This document shows positions 1 through 7,849 of a stretch of 55,810 nt of DNA, in pieces; within the stretch, counting starts at the first letter, position 1, and every line of letters begins with the position of its first letter. The notes beneath the pieces are model-generated. The model had not been told where the DNA came from. It made no database searches and saw only the letters and a program-made list of their open reading frames with translations. Source of the DNA: JAICLK01 sp035478715. GTDB lineage: Bacteria; Patescibacteriota; Saccharimonadia; Saccharimonadales; UBA4665. Location: positions 1 to 55,810 of the forward strand of contig DATIJK010000029.1 of assembly GCA_035478715.1 (NCBI GenBank), written 5' to 3'. A program made the translations under genes and the position numbers.

Positions 1-534
1 CCAGAAAGTAAAAAGACAATATCACAGATCAGAAAATTAGGCATCAAAAACGTCCTGATGGTAACCGGCGACAATCTTACGACCGCTAAACATATCGCAG
101 CCAAACTTGGTATCTCGGATATTTATGCGCAGATACTGCCCTCCGATAAATTGCGTACCATCGAAGAAATCAAGGATCGACCGGTCGCGTTCGTGGGGGA
201 TGGCGTGAATGATGCGCCTGTGCTGACGTCCGCAGATGTTGGCATCGCACTCGGTGCGCGAGGCTCCACTGCAGCCAGCCAATCAGCCGACATGGTAATC
301 ATGCAAGACGACATCAGCCGCGTTGCCCGTGCTGTAGAAATCGCTAAACGGACGTTCAAGATCGCACGCCAAAGTATCCTCGGCGGCATAGTGTTAAGCA
401 TCGCGCTGATGTTCGTATTCGCAACCGGTAAATTCCCGCCTTTAGCAGGGGCAATAATTCAGGAAGCCGTTGACGTCATCGTAATATTCAACGCGCTGCG
501 TGCACACGGCTCATTCCGCAAAAACCGAGCTTAA
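1..534 (+). CDS. Heavy-metal P1B-type ATPase, C-terminal part (5' end outside window)
   Basis: The reading frame is open from the first base, so this is the C-terminal end of a longer gene. It would be an inner-membrane pump that expels a metal cation using ATP. The visible part carries the end of the P domain: MVTGDN, then the hinge GDGVNDAPVL with its Mg-binding Asp residues, and GIALGARGSTAASQSADMV. Two closing membrane helices follow, ending in the FNALRAHGS tail typical of P1B metal pumps. The CPx metal-binding helix and DKTGT site lie outside the window, so the metal cannot be named. It converges with the next gene, 9 bases away. Confidence 0.88.
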   Translation, partial: PESKKTISQIRKLGIKNVLMVTGDNLTTAKHIAAKLGISDIYAQILPSDKLRTIEEIKDRPVAFVGDGVNDAPVLTSADVGIALGARGSTAASQSADMVIMQDDISRVARAVEIAKRTFKIARQSILGGIVLSIALMFVFATGKFPPLAGAIIQEAVDVIVIFNALRAHGSFRKNRA

Positions 535-543
535 GAACCTGCC

Positions 544-1170
544 TTAAGATTCAAGCGCCAATACAATAAGTATCGGAATCATCAAATTGTCTGACCCGGC
601 TACTCCAACATTTTCAATCGCCGTTGCTAATGCCGGAAGCCAAAGTAAAATCACCGGGCTGTTCTGCGGACCAAATATCACGCCGCAAAACAGAACGATA
701 AAAAATGAACAGATAAAAAAAGTGGTCGTGCCGGCGCGCGATTTTGTATGGCCGAGCACTTTATATCGATGTTTTCGCCCGATGAGAGTGCCGACTACTG
801 CAGCCAGCCCGTCGGCAATACCCAAGTGCAGCATTGCAGCAGAATAGACGAGCATATTATTCGCAAGTAGTATTGAAAATCCTATACTGACTGGAAAGAA
901 AATCTCGCCCCAGGTCAGGCGCTTGACGTCATAAATGGAGTGAAAAAATGCGAGCCGCTTAGTTACTAAGACCCCCACAAATAACAAAAGACTCATAATT
1001 CCAATCTCTCTCGCGGACATAAAAAGCGGCCAAAAAGCCGCGTACGTTGCTACCGAAATGTGGATGAATTTCCGCGTGATTTCCGGGTGATAGTCATAAC
1101 TGTGCTGTAAAATTTCGCCCAAATATATAAGCAAACCCACACCGGCAACGCCAATAGCGATTGGAATCAT
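544..1170 (-). CDS. SEC59/DGK1/VTE5-type lipid (dolichol/phytol) kinase-like membrane protein
   Basis: A 208-residue integral membrane protein with six to seven hydrophobic segments. RKFIHIS near residue 35, DGLAAVVGTLIGRKHRYK with GHTKSRAGT around residues 120-145, and the late ENVGVAGSDN are the conserved blocks of the CTP-dependent polyprenol/phytol kinase and phosphatidate cytidylyltransferase-like family. It probably phosphorylates a lipid alcohol at the membrane with CTP; the substrate cannot be told. A TAGAAT box (1177-1182) ends six bases before the ATG and there is no Shine-Dalgarno, so a leaderless transcript is likely. Confidence 0.75.
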   Translation of the reverse strand: MIPIAIGVAGVGLLIYLGEILQHSYDYHPEITRKFIHISVATYAAFWPLFMSAREIGIMSLLLFVGVLVTKRLAFFHSIYDVKRLTWGEIFFPVSIGFSILLANNMLVYSAAMLHLGIADGLAAVVGTLIGRKHRYKVLGHTKSRAGTTTFFICSFFIVLFCGVIFGPQNSPVILLWLPALATAIENVGVAGSDNLMIPILIVLALES

Positions 1171-1237
1171 ACGTTTATTCTACTCCACGCAAACTTTGTA
1201 TCAAACGATTGATTTCTGCAGTCGGTAAAGTTGTCTA

Positions 1238-1870
1238 CTAGGCCACTTTGTAAATATTTCGTTGACGTGCGATCACTAGTCTTCGCGAGGATACTATGTC
1301 AAATTTTATAAACAATCGGTCGATGGGTGAATCCGTACGATTTTTTGGCGCCCGATGTACATCGGTGAATTTTAAGAGCGTGAATTCGCCTGGATTTGGG
1401 CTAAAGACCCTTACTCCGTCCTTATCAAGATCGGGCTCTTCTGGTATCAGAGTTGCGGAGCTGCTTATCAATCTGACTACCTTGCTACCTTTAGGCACTT
1501 TTATGGCTCCTACGGCAAATTCAGTGGTTGGCGCAGAAGACAAGAGTAAAGCCGTGTCATCTCCAGCATGCCACATGCTTGGATTGCTTCCGTGTTTTTC
1601 AGGCTCGAGCGTTTCTTTAAGCAGCATAAATCCTATCTTTTTTAATGACATGACTTGAGATGCGGCTTCAATAGCTGCTTGAGCTAAATTAACCATTGGT
1701 TCGCGTGCGGCTCCCCAATTATGAAAACCGTCCAAAAGTTCAGCAGGTGCAGTTGGCGGGCAGCCATTATAAACAACGTCAGGTAGTACATCGGAAAGTG
1801 CCTGCAACTCTGCTACATCAACGCTTCCGAAAGTATCGGGCTGAGAAAGCCGCCATTCAAAACTAGACAT
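1238..1870 (-). CDS. Hypothetical protein, 210 aa, possible beta-helix/cupin-like fold
   Basis: I do not recognise the family. The protein is soluble, without signal peptide or membrane segment. The second half has alternating hydrophobic strands and the spaced residues WHAGDD (about residue 100), then VHRAPKNRTDSPIDR near residue 175, which loosely recall the metal and cosubstrate ligands of double-stranded beta-helix oxygenases. That resemblance is weak. An extended -10 (TGT plus TATAAT, 1879-1887) lies eight bases before the ATG, giving an apparently leaderless mRNA. Confidence 0.6.
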   Translation of the reverse strand: MSSFEWRLSQPDTFGSVDVAELQALSDVLPDVVYNGCPPTAPAELLDGFHNWGAAREPMVNLAQAAIEAASQVMSLKKIGFMLLKETLEPEKHGSNPSMWHAGDDTALLLSSAPTTEFAVGAIKVPKGSKVVRLISSSATLIPEEPDLDKDGVRVFSPNPGEFTLLKFTDVHRAPKNRTDSPIDRLFIKFDIVSSRRLVIARQRNIYKVA

Positions 1871-1998
1871 AACATACTATTATAACATTTTTATTAATAT
1901 ATGTCTATTTAACTTATCAGCGACTGGCATTCTCTCGAACCATTCAAAAAGTCCAAGACAACCGAGGTAAATTTAGGGGGTAAAGGAAGAACATCCCG

Positions 1999-2113
1999 TG
2001 GCTCTTCGACTTCGCTCAGGGTCATTCGACTCGCCTAAAGTTTTGTGAATAATTTAAAACTCACTTCGACCGCACATGGACTGGTTTACCATGAGCGAGC
2101 GAAGCGAGTCGAA
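1999..2113 (-). repeat. Palindromic element directly downstream of tRNA-Pro(CGG), copy 1
   Basis: On the tRNA strand the element begins at the base after the encoded CCA. TTCGACTCGC at its start pairs with GCGAGTCGAA about 80 bases later, a small CATGG/CCATG hairpin lies inside, and it ends with CCCTGAGCGAAGTCGAAG, a REP-like palindrome. A homologous copy lies at 9489-9601, also just after a tRNA-Pro gene. It may act as a processing or termination signal, or be a mobile REP-type element. Confidence 0.75.
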
Positions 2114-2190
2114 TGGTCGGGGTGACTGGATTTGAACCAGCGACCTCAGCGTCCCGAACGCTGCGCGCTACCAAGCTGCGCCACACCCCG
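2114..2190 (-). tRNA. tRNA-Pro (anticodon CGG), CCA encoded
   Basis: On the minus strand a complete cloverleaf is visible. The acceptor CGGGGTG pairs with CACCCCG, followed by discriminator A (2117) and genome-encoded CCA (2114-2116). The anticodon stem CAGCG/CGCTG encloses the loop TTCGGGA, giving anticodon CGG for proline codon CCG. The T arm reads GGTTCAAATCC. It is transcribed with a long hairpin-rich leader from a promoter about 200 bases upstream. Confidence 0.96.
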
Positions 2191-2200
2191 ATATCCAAAT

Positions 2201-2380
2201 GAGACAAAACCTACGGTTTTTTTATAGCTTCACGCAGGTTGTCTCTCTTATTTTTAAGGATTGAGCCAATCTGGCTCTGCATATAATTTTCGCTGATCGC
2301 GCAAATTATCATCGCGCCGGGCAAAAAGTGCGATTTTTGCTCGGGCTGCTCTTTTCCCTTTCGGCAATTGAGAGCGTTGC
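2201..2380 (-). ncRNA. Candidate structured leader / ncRNA ahead of tRNA-Pro(CGG)
   Basis: No reading frame is convincing here, but a series of hairpins is visible. In minus-strand order these are GCTCT/AGAGC (2375-2348), a perfect GCAAAAA/TTTTTGC stem (2340-2321), a weak CGCG/CGCG pair (2316-2298), a perfect GAGCCA/TGGCTC stem (2277-2263), and a long GAGACAA/TTGTCTC stem (2245-2201) ten bases before the tRNA. A promoter at its far end supports transcription. It matches no RNA family I know (not tmRNA, SRP, RNase P or an obvious 6S RNA). Confidence 0.5.
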
Positions 2381-2386
2381 GTGTGG

Positions 2387-2415
2387 ATTATAACTTATAT
2401 TACCTCTGTTGCCAA
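2387..2415 (-). promoter_or_regulatory. Sigma70-type promoter for the structured leader and tRNA-Pro
   Basis: The minus strand reads TTGGCA (2410-2415), 17 bases, then TATAAT (2387-2392). This is close to the bacterial consensus with ideal spacing. The predicted start near 2380 would give a transcript of about 190 bases before the tRNA. Confidence 0.7.
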
Positions 2416-2447
2416 TGTGTTTTAGTTTGAATTTAACCTAGCTGCGT

Positions 2448-2651
2448 TCATATTGCTGATACTGCGCCGACGAGTACTCTCCCGCCGATTTCCGGCGCAA
2501 GCACGCCCGGTCTGTAATCTGCCGCGATACAATCAGCACCTTCTCGGGCCCGGCAGAGCAAAGGCATATCATCGGATGTTTCAAGTGGTACTGTGGCACC
2601 ATCTAACAAAATATCGCCTGGATAAAAGCCATTCTTATTCGGTGTAGTCAA
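2448..2651 (-). CDS. Small hypothetical protein, 67 aa
   Basis: It starts with TTG, preceded by TGGAG at Shine-Dalgarno distance and a TATAAT box at 2675-2680, which favours this frame over the overlapping frame on the other strand. The product is acidic and Gly/Pro-rich (GFYPGDILLDG near the N-terminus) with no membrane segment or known motif. It is divergently placed from the 2770 gene. The function is unknown and the call rests on the expression signals. Confidence 0.45.
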   Translation of the reverse strand: MTTPNKNGFYPGDILLDGATVPLETSDDMPLLCRAREGADCIAADYRPGVLAPEIGGRVLVGAVSAI

Positions 2652-2715
2652 TATAAACTCCAGATATTCACGTAATTATACACTTGTCGCGTCGGAAGCG
2701 AAAACAGGCCAAAGC

Positions 2716-2746
2716 TTGTCAGCTATAAACAACATAATGGTATAAT
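2716..2746 (+). promoter_or_regulatory. Promoter for the GH15 pair
   Basis: TTGTCA (2716-2721), 19 bases, then TGG plus TATAAT (2741-2746), an extended -10. The predicted leader to the ATG at 2770 is about 17 bases. Confidence 0.5.
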
Positions 2747-2769
2747 TAAGACCAAGAAACAAAACAAAT

Positions 2770-3183
2770 ATGATTAGAAAAAAGTCTGATGATCCTGATG
2801 TTGAAGATGCTGCGCGCGATGCTTACCGTATCGTAAAATTTGAATTGTCTAAATTGCCGCATGCTACTAAGTTTGATTACTCTGGGCATATTCTGAAATT
2901 GGATGATTATGGCATGTGCACGCGGTGCAGCGGGCAGATTGCCGAAGCACAGGCTGCCCAAAAACACTTGCTTGCGGCCGCGAATAGGATCACCGACCCG
3001 ACCGTCAAAGAACACGTTGATCTGGCTGCGAAATTATTATTCCTGGAAGCTGAAGCGGCCAAAATACGGGCCGAATTCCATAACGGCCACGGCACCGAAC
3101 CTATTTTGAACGAAATCCTGGGATTTCTGCACGACCGCAACATTCACGACAGCTACGATCATAGCCATAATGGAGGCAGTTAG
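2770..3183 (+). CDS. Hypothetical protein, 137 aa, CxxC, translationally coupled to GH15
   Basis: A soluble, mostly helical protein. MCTRC in the middle could bind a metal, and the Ala-rich helical second half ends in a His-rich tail (HDRNIHDSYDHSHNGGS). The stop overlaps the GTG start of the next gene (TAGTG), and GGAGG near 3173 serves as that gene's ribosome site, so the two proteins are made together. I do not recognise the family; its partner suggests a role with the glucoamylase-like enzyme. Confidence 0.7.
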   Translation: MIRKKSDDPDVEDAARDAYRIVKFELSKLPHATKFDYSGHILKLDDYGMCTRCSGQIAEAQAAQKHLLAAANRITDPTVKEHVDLAAKLLFLEAEAAKIRAEFHNGHGTEPILNEILGFLHDRNIHDSYDHSHNGGS

Positions 3184-4223
3184 TGGACGTTGATGCGGCC
3201 GTCCAGCATCATTTAAAAAACCTGCGCGCGCTGCGTACGTCGTCAGGCTTGTTCCTGGCATCGTCGCATACCGTTGATACCGGTTACGACAAAGCCTGGC
3301 TGCGCGATAACGTGTACGAAGCATTGGCTTTTGAATACGCTGGCGAGTGGGATATCGTCACGAAAACATACCACACGCTACTCGACATTTTTGATAAACA
3401 TATCGACAAAATTAATTGGGCGACAACGAACAAACCGTTCGAAACCTGGCAATATATCCATGCACGATATAATCCCGAAACGCTCGAGGAATTCTGGGAA
3501 TCGTGGGGCAATAAACAGCACGATGCTATCGGCGCGATCCTTTTCAAACTGGCCGATTTCGAACAAAAAGGCTACAGTATGCTGCGCAACCGAACTGACA
3601 AAAAGACTGTCCAGACGCTCATCCATTACATCTGCAATGTCGAATATTGGCACGATCCGGATTCCGGCATGTGGGAAGAAAACGAGGAAGTCCATGCAAG
3701 CTCCGTCGGTGCTGTCGTTGCCGGATTGAAAAAATGGCAGGAAGTCGGCGGCTTTAAAATCGACCCGGATGCCATTAAGCGCGGCGAAGAATCGCTTGAT
3801 AAATTGTTGCCAAGGGAATCCGAATCAAAGTTCGTTGATCTTGCTTTGTTATCCCTGATTTTCCCGTACAATGTCGTCCGCCCGCAGATCGCGCACGAAA
3901 TCGTCGAAAATATCGAATATCACCTGACCAAAGACAAAGGCGTGATCCGCTATAAATTCGACCGTTACTACAATAGCAATGACGATGGTATTTCCGAAGA
4001 AGCTGAATGGTGCTTCGGCTTGTCATGGCTGGCGATAGATTTCGCCCGGCTCGGCGACAAAGAAAAAGCCCGCGAATATCTAAATAAAGCAACGCAGTCG
4101 ATTACCCGTGGCGGCAAAATTCCAGAACTGTATTACTCAAATACCGACCAACCGAACGAAAATACACCACTCGGCTGGTCCGAAAGCATGTACATTGTCG
4201 CGCTGCACGAAGTCAATAAATAA
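3183..4223 (+). CDS. GH15 glucoamylase-like (alpha/alpha-barrel) glycosidase
   Basis: A 346-residue cytoplasmic protein with GTG start. Blocks typical of GH15 / phosphorylase-kinase-like barrels are visible in order: WLRDNVYEALAF (about residue 40), WGNKQHDAIGAILF (about 108), GMWEENEEVHASSVGAVVAGL (about 163) with the likely acid Glu in WEE, EAEWCFGLSWLAI (about 275), and PLGWSESMYIVAL at the end with the likely base Glu. It would hydrolyse alpha-glucans or trehalose-type glucosides from the nonreducing end. There is no signal peptide. The length is short compared with secreted fungal enzymes, as in other bacterial single-domain members. Confidence 0.82.
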   Translation: MDVDAAVQHHLKNLRALRTSSGLFLASSHTVDTGYDKAWLRDNVYEALAFEYAGEWDIVTKTYHTLLDIFDKHIDKINWATTNKPFETWQYIHARYNPETLEEFWESWGNKQHDAIGAILFKLADFEQKGYSMLRNRTDKKTVQTLIHYICNVEYWHDPDSGMWEENEEVHASSVGAVVAGLKKWQEVGGFKIDPDAIKRGEESLDKLLPRESESKFVDLALLSLIFPYNVVRPQIAHEIVENIEYHLTKDKGVIRYKFDRYYNSNDDGISEEAEWCFGLSWLAIDFARLGDKEKAREYLNKATQSITRGGKIPELYYSNTDQPNENTPLGWSESMYIVALHEVNK

Positions 4224-4256
4224 TTCTGTATTTAAATCTTCGGAAATAAGTGTTAG

Positions 4257-4943
4257 CTATTTATTGCGCTGCACAAACTTGGAAGCCAGTGCTTTGATTG
4301 ACGGCTCTACTTCGTTGTATTTGGCAATCCAGTTAGCGCAACCTTCAGGAGTAGTATCTGCCAATCCATGCACGGAAGTCTTAATTACGTCAGTGCCGCT
4401 GCCACCCCATGCCACTCCAATGGGCGCATACGCGTAATAGTAACTGCCAATCTTTGTATACTTACCTGGGTTTTCAGCCGCCCACCGAGCGACTGGCGTG
4501 AATCCGACGCCATTGGTGTATCCATAATTGTCTTTGCCGCCCATCCTATAGAAATATCCGACAGTGCCAGTTGCCTTATCCGATTTGCAGCTGCCAACTG
4601 CATTTGCAAGGTTCTGAGAATTAACGAACACTTGGCATCCTAAGTTAATACCACCGGCATCTCCAGTTTCAGTACATGTCGATTTTGAAACTGATAGGGT
4701 ATCGCTACTGCTCTGCGGTACGCGGACTTTCCATGCCGAAATAGTCAGATATTTTTGAGCCGGTTGATTGCCAGTTGATGAATTTTGGTTTGAAGTTGTT
4801 GAGGTCTTGGCCGTGTTTTGGCTAGTTTTATTATTATTTTTGTAAACCATATATCCGGCGACTCCCACAGCAACTACCACCAAAACGATTAAAATCAATT
4901 CGACTGCGCCAAATCCGTGCTGATTCTTGCGGAAATTGTTCAT
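4257..4943 (-). CDS. Type IV pilin-like protein
   Basis: A 228-residue protein with a class III prepilin leader: basic MNNFRKNQH, then G and FGAVE with Glu at +5, followed by a long hydrophobic helix ending KNNNK. A Ser/Thr/Asn-rich linker (to about residue 60) leads to a globular extracellular domain with four Cys residues and Gly/Tyr-rich stretches (GYFYRMGGKDNYGYTNG). It begins 12 bases after the stop of the 662-aa membrane protein, so the two are probably co-transcribed. It may be a minor pilin or adhesin; the globular domain is not one I can name. Confidence 0.72.
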   Translation of the reverse strand: MNNFRKNQHGFGAVELILIVLVVVAVGVAGYMVYKNNNKTSQNTAKTSTTSNQNSSTGNQPAQKYLTISAWKVRVPQSSSDTLSVSKSTCTETGDAGGINLGCQVFVNSQNLANAVGSCKSDKATGTVGYFYRMGGKDNYGYTNGVGFTPVARWAAENPGKYTKIGSYYYAYAPIGVAWGGSGTDVIKTSVHGLADTTPEGCANWIAKYNEVEPSIKALASKFVQRNK

Positions 4944-4955
4944 CGCTTACTTTTT

Positions 4956-6944
4956 TTAATTTCTAAGCAGACCGCCCCATTCGACGACCGTGAAGCCGTC
5001 TCGTTGCGGAGCCTTGAACGTTTGTGGAGATAGTTGCAGCTGGTGGTCTAGCCCCTGGAAATCCAGGAATGTACGGATGACCGTCTGCGGCGTTGGAGTA
5101 ATTTGCAGCGGCGCAAGCTGGTTCATATCATCTGTGCCGAGCCATGTTAACCGCGTATAAGGCGTATTCGGTAGCTTTGGCTGCCAGAATGCCAGGAAAT
5201 CAGAAATTTCGTGTGCGTTCAAACCTTGCTCAGACAGCTGCGACTTAATAGTAGAAACAACCTGCGCATGCGGAACGACCATGCCAGAACTCAACAACGG
5301 ATACATACCGATTCCCTTGCCTTCCCAGTACAACGAGCCATATGTTTTGCCTTGATAATTCAGCGATCCATCCGGATGTGCCACTACATTCTGCCAACCA
5401 TACGGCCCATAGGTGGGATCGGATTTCGTAATATGCGCGCCGACGCCGACATCAACATTCGTCGTCTTTTGCGGATACAGATAAATCACTGGCTTTCCGC
5501 AGCCGCCGCCCGGCGTCATATCGCCGCGGGCGTAGACCACGTATTCACCAAGTGCATTTTTCATGACTATCAGTGCATGTTTGTTCTGGTAGCCTGTTGC
5601 CGATAGGTTGTACAACGTCTTGTCCGGCTGTGCAACAAAAAAGCCTGTCGATCCCGCACTCACGTAATTTGCATAGTATGCTTTGAATAATCCGCTCGTC
5701 GTCGGAACCTGATATATTACAGTGCCGTCCGGCGCCGTTCCGGCTTTAACCAGCTGGTTTTCCGGCAAATTCTTTGTGACCACGTAACCACCGCTGTCGC
5801 CGCAATGGCCCGTACCATATCCATACTCTGCCGTGGTATTGGTCTGGCCATCTGTCCATTTGATTTTGACCGGTTTGTTTGCCGTATCACTGCCTGCAAA
5901 ACCTGGGTTCTCCAATAGCGTTTTTAATTGGTACCATACCGCATTAACTCCACCGACTGCGCCGCGCAGCATTTTTACCTGGTAATAGGGTTGGTCGTTC
6001 GTCATCACTTCGTAAAAATCCTGGCCGTTTTGAGAGCCGAGCTTCACTGGCTGCTGGCTGGATTTTTGCCCCAGTGATCCAACCTGCGCTAATCCATCTA
6101 AGCCATTGATGAACGTTCCGGTGACAGTTTTTTCTGCGCCATATGAAACCATTGATACTCCTTTTATAGTGACGCTTGTTGGATACTTAAACTCCGGTAT
6201 AGCTGTCGTTGTATCCGCAACAACATTGGCATTAAATGTTTTTGTCATGCCTTGATCAAATTGACCGCCCGGCTCCATTTTACCCAGCATCAGATATTTG
6301 CCGTTAGCCTGTTTGATAGCGTAATGAGCAATCGGGCCGTCAATCATACCAGCATCGTACGCAACGACTACGATTGGCTGGTTCGATTTCGTCGTACCTA
6401 TCTGGTAATACATCAGTTTTGATGGAGCTACTAAGGGTGGGCAGCCGGTGGTTTGCGTCCCCGTGCAATTGACACCAAAGGCGATGCTCGTATCTTTAAA
6501 AAAGTTCAGATCACCTATTTTCTTCGGTGTCTGGTAAAAAGTGTTTCCGCCTGATGCTTGCTGGACTGGCGCTGGCGCGGGAGCCGGAGTAGCTGTCGAA
6601 ACCGATTTTGCCGGTTTTGAATTTGATTTTGAGTAGAAGTAATATCCTATTCCGGCCGCTATCACTAAAATGAGTGCCAATATCAGCATCATTTTATGGC
6701 GATTTTTCGGCGGTTTGGATACTGCTGCTTTTACAGAAAATTCTGCGTCAGCTGGCTTTTGCGGAGTATCTGTCGGTTTGTCGGATGATGATTCCGTTTC
6801 ATTTTTGCCGTTTTCACCAACTGGCTCAGCTGGCTTGTTCTCATCAACCTTACTACTTTCAATCCCAACGTTTTTATCGGGAGGTATTTCACTTTCGTTT
6901 GAGGAATTTTCGTTTTTCGGCGCGTCCGGCTTGGGCTCGTCCAT
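4956..6944 (-). CDS. Large single-pass surface protein with KPVIYLYP domain
   Basis: A 662-residue protein. Residues 1-82 are a disordered acidic, Pro/Ser/Glu-rich cytoplasmic tail, residues 84-105 are one membrane helix, and the rest is extracellular after an Ala/Pro linker. Near residue 490 is CGKPVIYLYPQKTTNVDV, the hallmark of a surface domain common in bacterial envelope proteins; the final 120 residues (LYWEGKG, DFLAFWQPKLP, RLTWLGTD) complete it. Its first 13 codons and promoter match those of the upstream 7031-7762 gene. An adhesion or envelope role is inferred. Confidence 0.75.
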   Translation of the reverse strand: MDEPKPDAPKNENSSNESEIPPDKNVGIESSKVDENKPAEPVGENGKNETESSSDKPTDTPQKPADAEFSVKAAVSKPPKNRHKMMLILALILVIAAGIGYYFYSKSNSKPAKSVSTATPAPAPAPVQQASGGNTFYQTPKKIGDLNFFKDTSIAFGVNCTGTQTTGCPPLVAPSKLMYYQIGTTKSNQPIVVVAYDAGMIDGPIAHYAIKQANGKYLMLGKMEPGGQFDQGMTKTFNANVVADTTTAIPEFKYPTSVTIKGVSMVSYGAEKTVTGTFINGLDGLAQVGSLGQKSSQQPVKLGSQNGQDFYEVMTNDQPYYQVKMLRGAVGGVNAVWYQLKTLLENPGFAGSDTANKPVKIKWTDGQTNTTAEYGYGTGHCGDSGGYVVTKNLPENQLVKAGTAPDGTVIYQVPTTSGLFKAYYANYVSAGSTGFFVAQPDKTLYNLSATGYQNKHALIVMKNALGEYVVYARGDMTPGGGCGKPVIYLYPQKTTNVDVGVGAHITKSDPTYGPYGWQNVVAHPDGSLNYQGKTYGSLYWEGKGIGMYPLLSSGMVVPHAQVVSTIKSQLSEQGLNAHEISDFLAFWQPKLPNTPYTRLTWLGTDDMNQLAPLQITPTPQTVIRTFLDFQGLDHQLQLSPQTFKAPQRDGFTVVEWGGLLRN

Positions 6945-6953
6945 GATATCTTA

Positions 6954-6982
6954 AGCATAAGCGATACCATTTTATATTGCAA
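6954..6982 (-). promoter_or_regulatory. Promoter of the 662-aa surface protein (duplicated cassette, copy 1)
   Basis: On the minus strand TTGCAA (6977-6982), 17 bases, TATGCT (6954-6959), then nine bases to the ATG. The -10, the nine-base gap and the first codons are nearly the same as at 7772-7800. Confidence 0.6.
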
Positions 6983-7030
6983 TGGTTTGAAAACTAGAGC
7001 TGGCGTCCGTATTATCGCAATCCTATAAAC

Positions 7031-7762
7031 CTAAAGCGACGTTTTCTGATATTGCCGTCCAGTCGAAAGAACTGCAGTCAAATAGAACTTCGTACACATA
7101 AACTTTACGTTGTCACATGCTTCACCTTTGTCGTCCGCTGACACGTATGCGTACGCTTTGGCTTGCGGTGCTGATACCAACGTTTCTGACATACCCTGCG
7201 GATCCTGCAGCGCTGCAGGGTCAAGGCCCTTCATGTTTTCGTTAAACCAACTCGCTGTGTTCATATTTGCTAACGTCGGGTAAAAACCTTGGTCTGCATA
7301 GAATGCTTCAAGGTGTGAGTCTACTGCATTTATGTCCGTCTGCCGTTCGGTGTCCTGTTCTTCAGTCTGAATACTTGTAGGGCCTGACTGAGGCGCAACA
7401 GCAGGTGGCGGTGTTGCAGATGAGGTCGTTTGAGCTGTCGTAGGTTTTTTAGCATTCGATTTGATATAGGTCGCGTATCCGACACCGACGGCCACTACGA
7501 AGACCATCACTAGTGAAATTATAAAAAGCGGTTTGTTACTCTTTGGAGCCTGATTCGGCGATATCGGAGCTGCTGGTGGGACGCCGGCTGGTTGTTCATG
7601 GCCCTGATCGCTTCCAGCCATTTTACTAAGTTCAGCTTTTACAGCATCCGGGGTTCCATTGGGTGCTTGATTCCCGACAACAGCAGTGGGCTGAACCGGA
7701 GTTGATCCGGTACCATTTACTACGTTTTCGTTTTTCGGAGCGTCCGGCTTGGGCTCGTCCAT
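7031..7762 (-). CDS. Membrane-anchored pseudopilin-like domain protein
   Basis: A 243-residue protein: disordered Pro/Ala-rich cytoplasmic tail (1-76), one membrane helix (78-101), Thr/Pro linker, then a globular domain from about 135. That domain (DINAVDSHLEAFYADQGFYP, CDNVKFMCTKFYLTA) aligns along its length with the globular part of the pilin at 24995-25450. Here it hangs on an ordinary membrane anchor with no prepilin cleavage site, so it cannot enter a pilus by the normal route. It may be a docking partner or a decoy subunit. The first 13 residues equal those of the 662-aa protein downstream. Confidence 0.72.
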   Translation of the reverse strand: MDEPKPDAPKNENVVNGTGSTPVQPTAVVGNQAPNGTPDAVKAELSKMAGSDQGHEQPAGVPPAAPISPNQAPKSNKPLFIISLVMVFVVAVGVGYATYIKSNAKKPTTAQTTSSATPPPAVAPQSGPTSIQTEEQDTERQTDINAVDSHLEAFYADQGFYPTLANMNTASWFNENMKGLDPAALQDPQGMSETLVSAPQAKAYAYVSADDKGEACDNVKFMCTKFYLTAVLSTGRQYQKTSL

Positions 7763-7771
7763 AATGCCCTA

Positions 7772-7800
7772 AGCATAAGCGATACTTATCTCGAAAGCAA
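7772..7800 (-). promoter_or_regulatory. Promoter of the pseudopilin-like gene (duplicated cassette, copy 2)
   Basis: On the minus strand TTGCTT (7795-7800), 17 bases, TATGCT (7772-7777), then nine bases to the ATG at 7762. The transcript would be nearly leaderless. Confidence 0.6.
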
Positions 7801-7849
7801 CGTTTTGCTCAGACTTGATAAAGTTAATGCCGAATGACAAATGATTTAA

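Noticed and set aside
2453..2647. Plus-strand 64-residue frame
   Set aside because: No ribosome site or promoter; the opposite frame has both.
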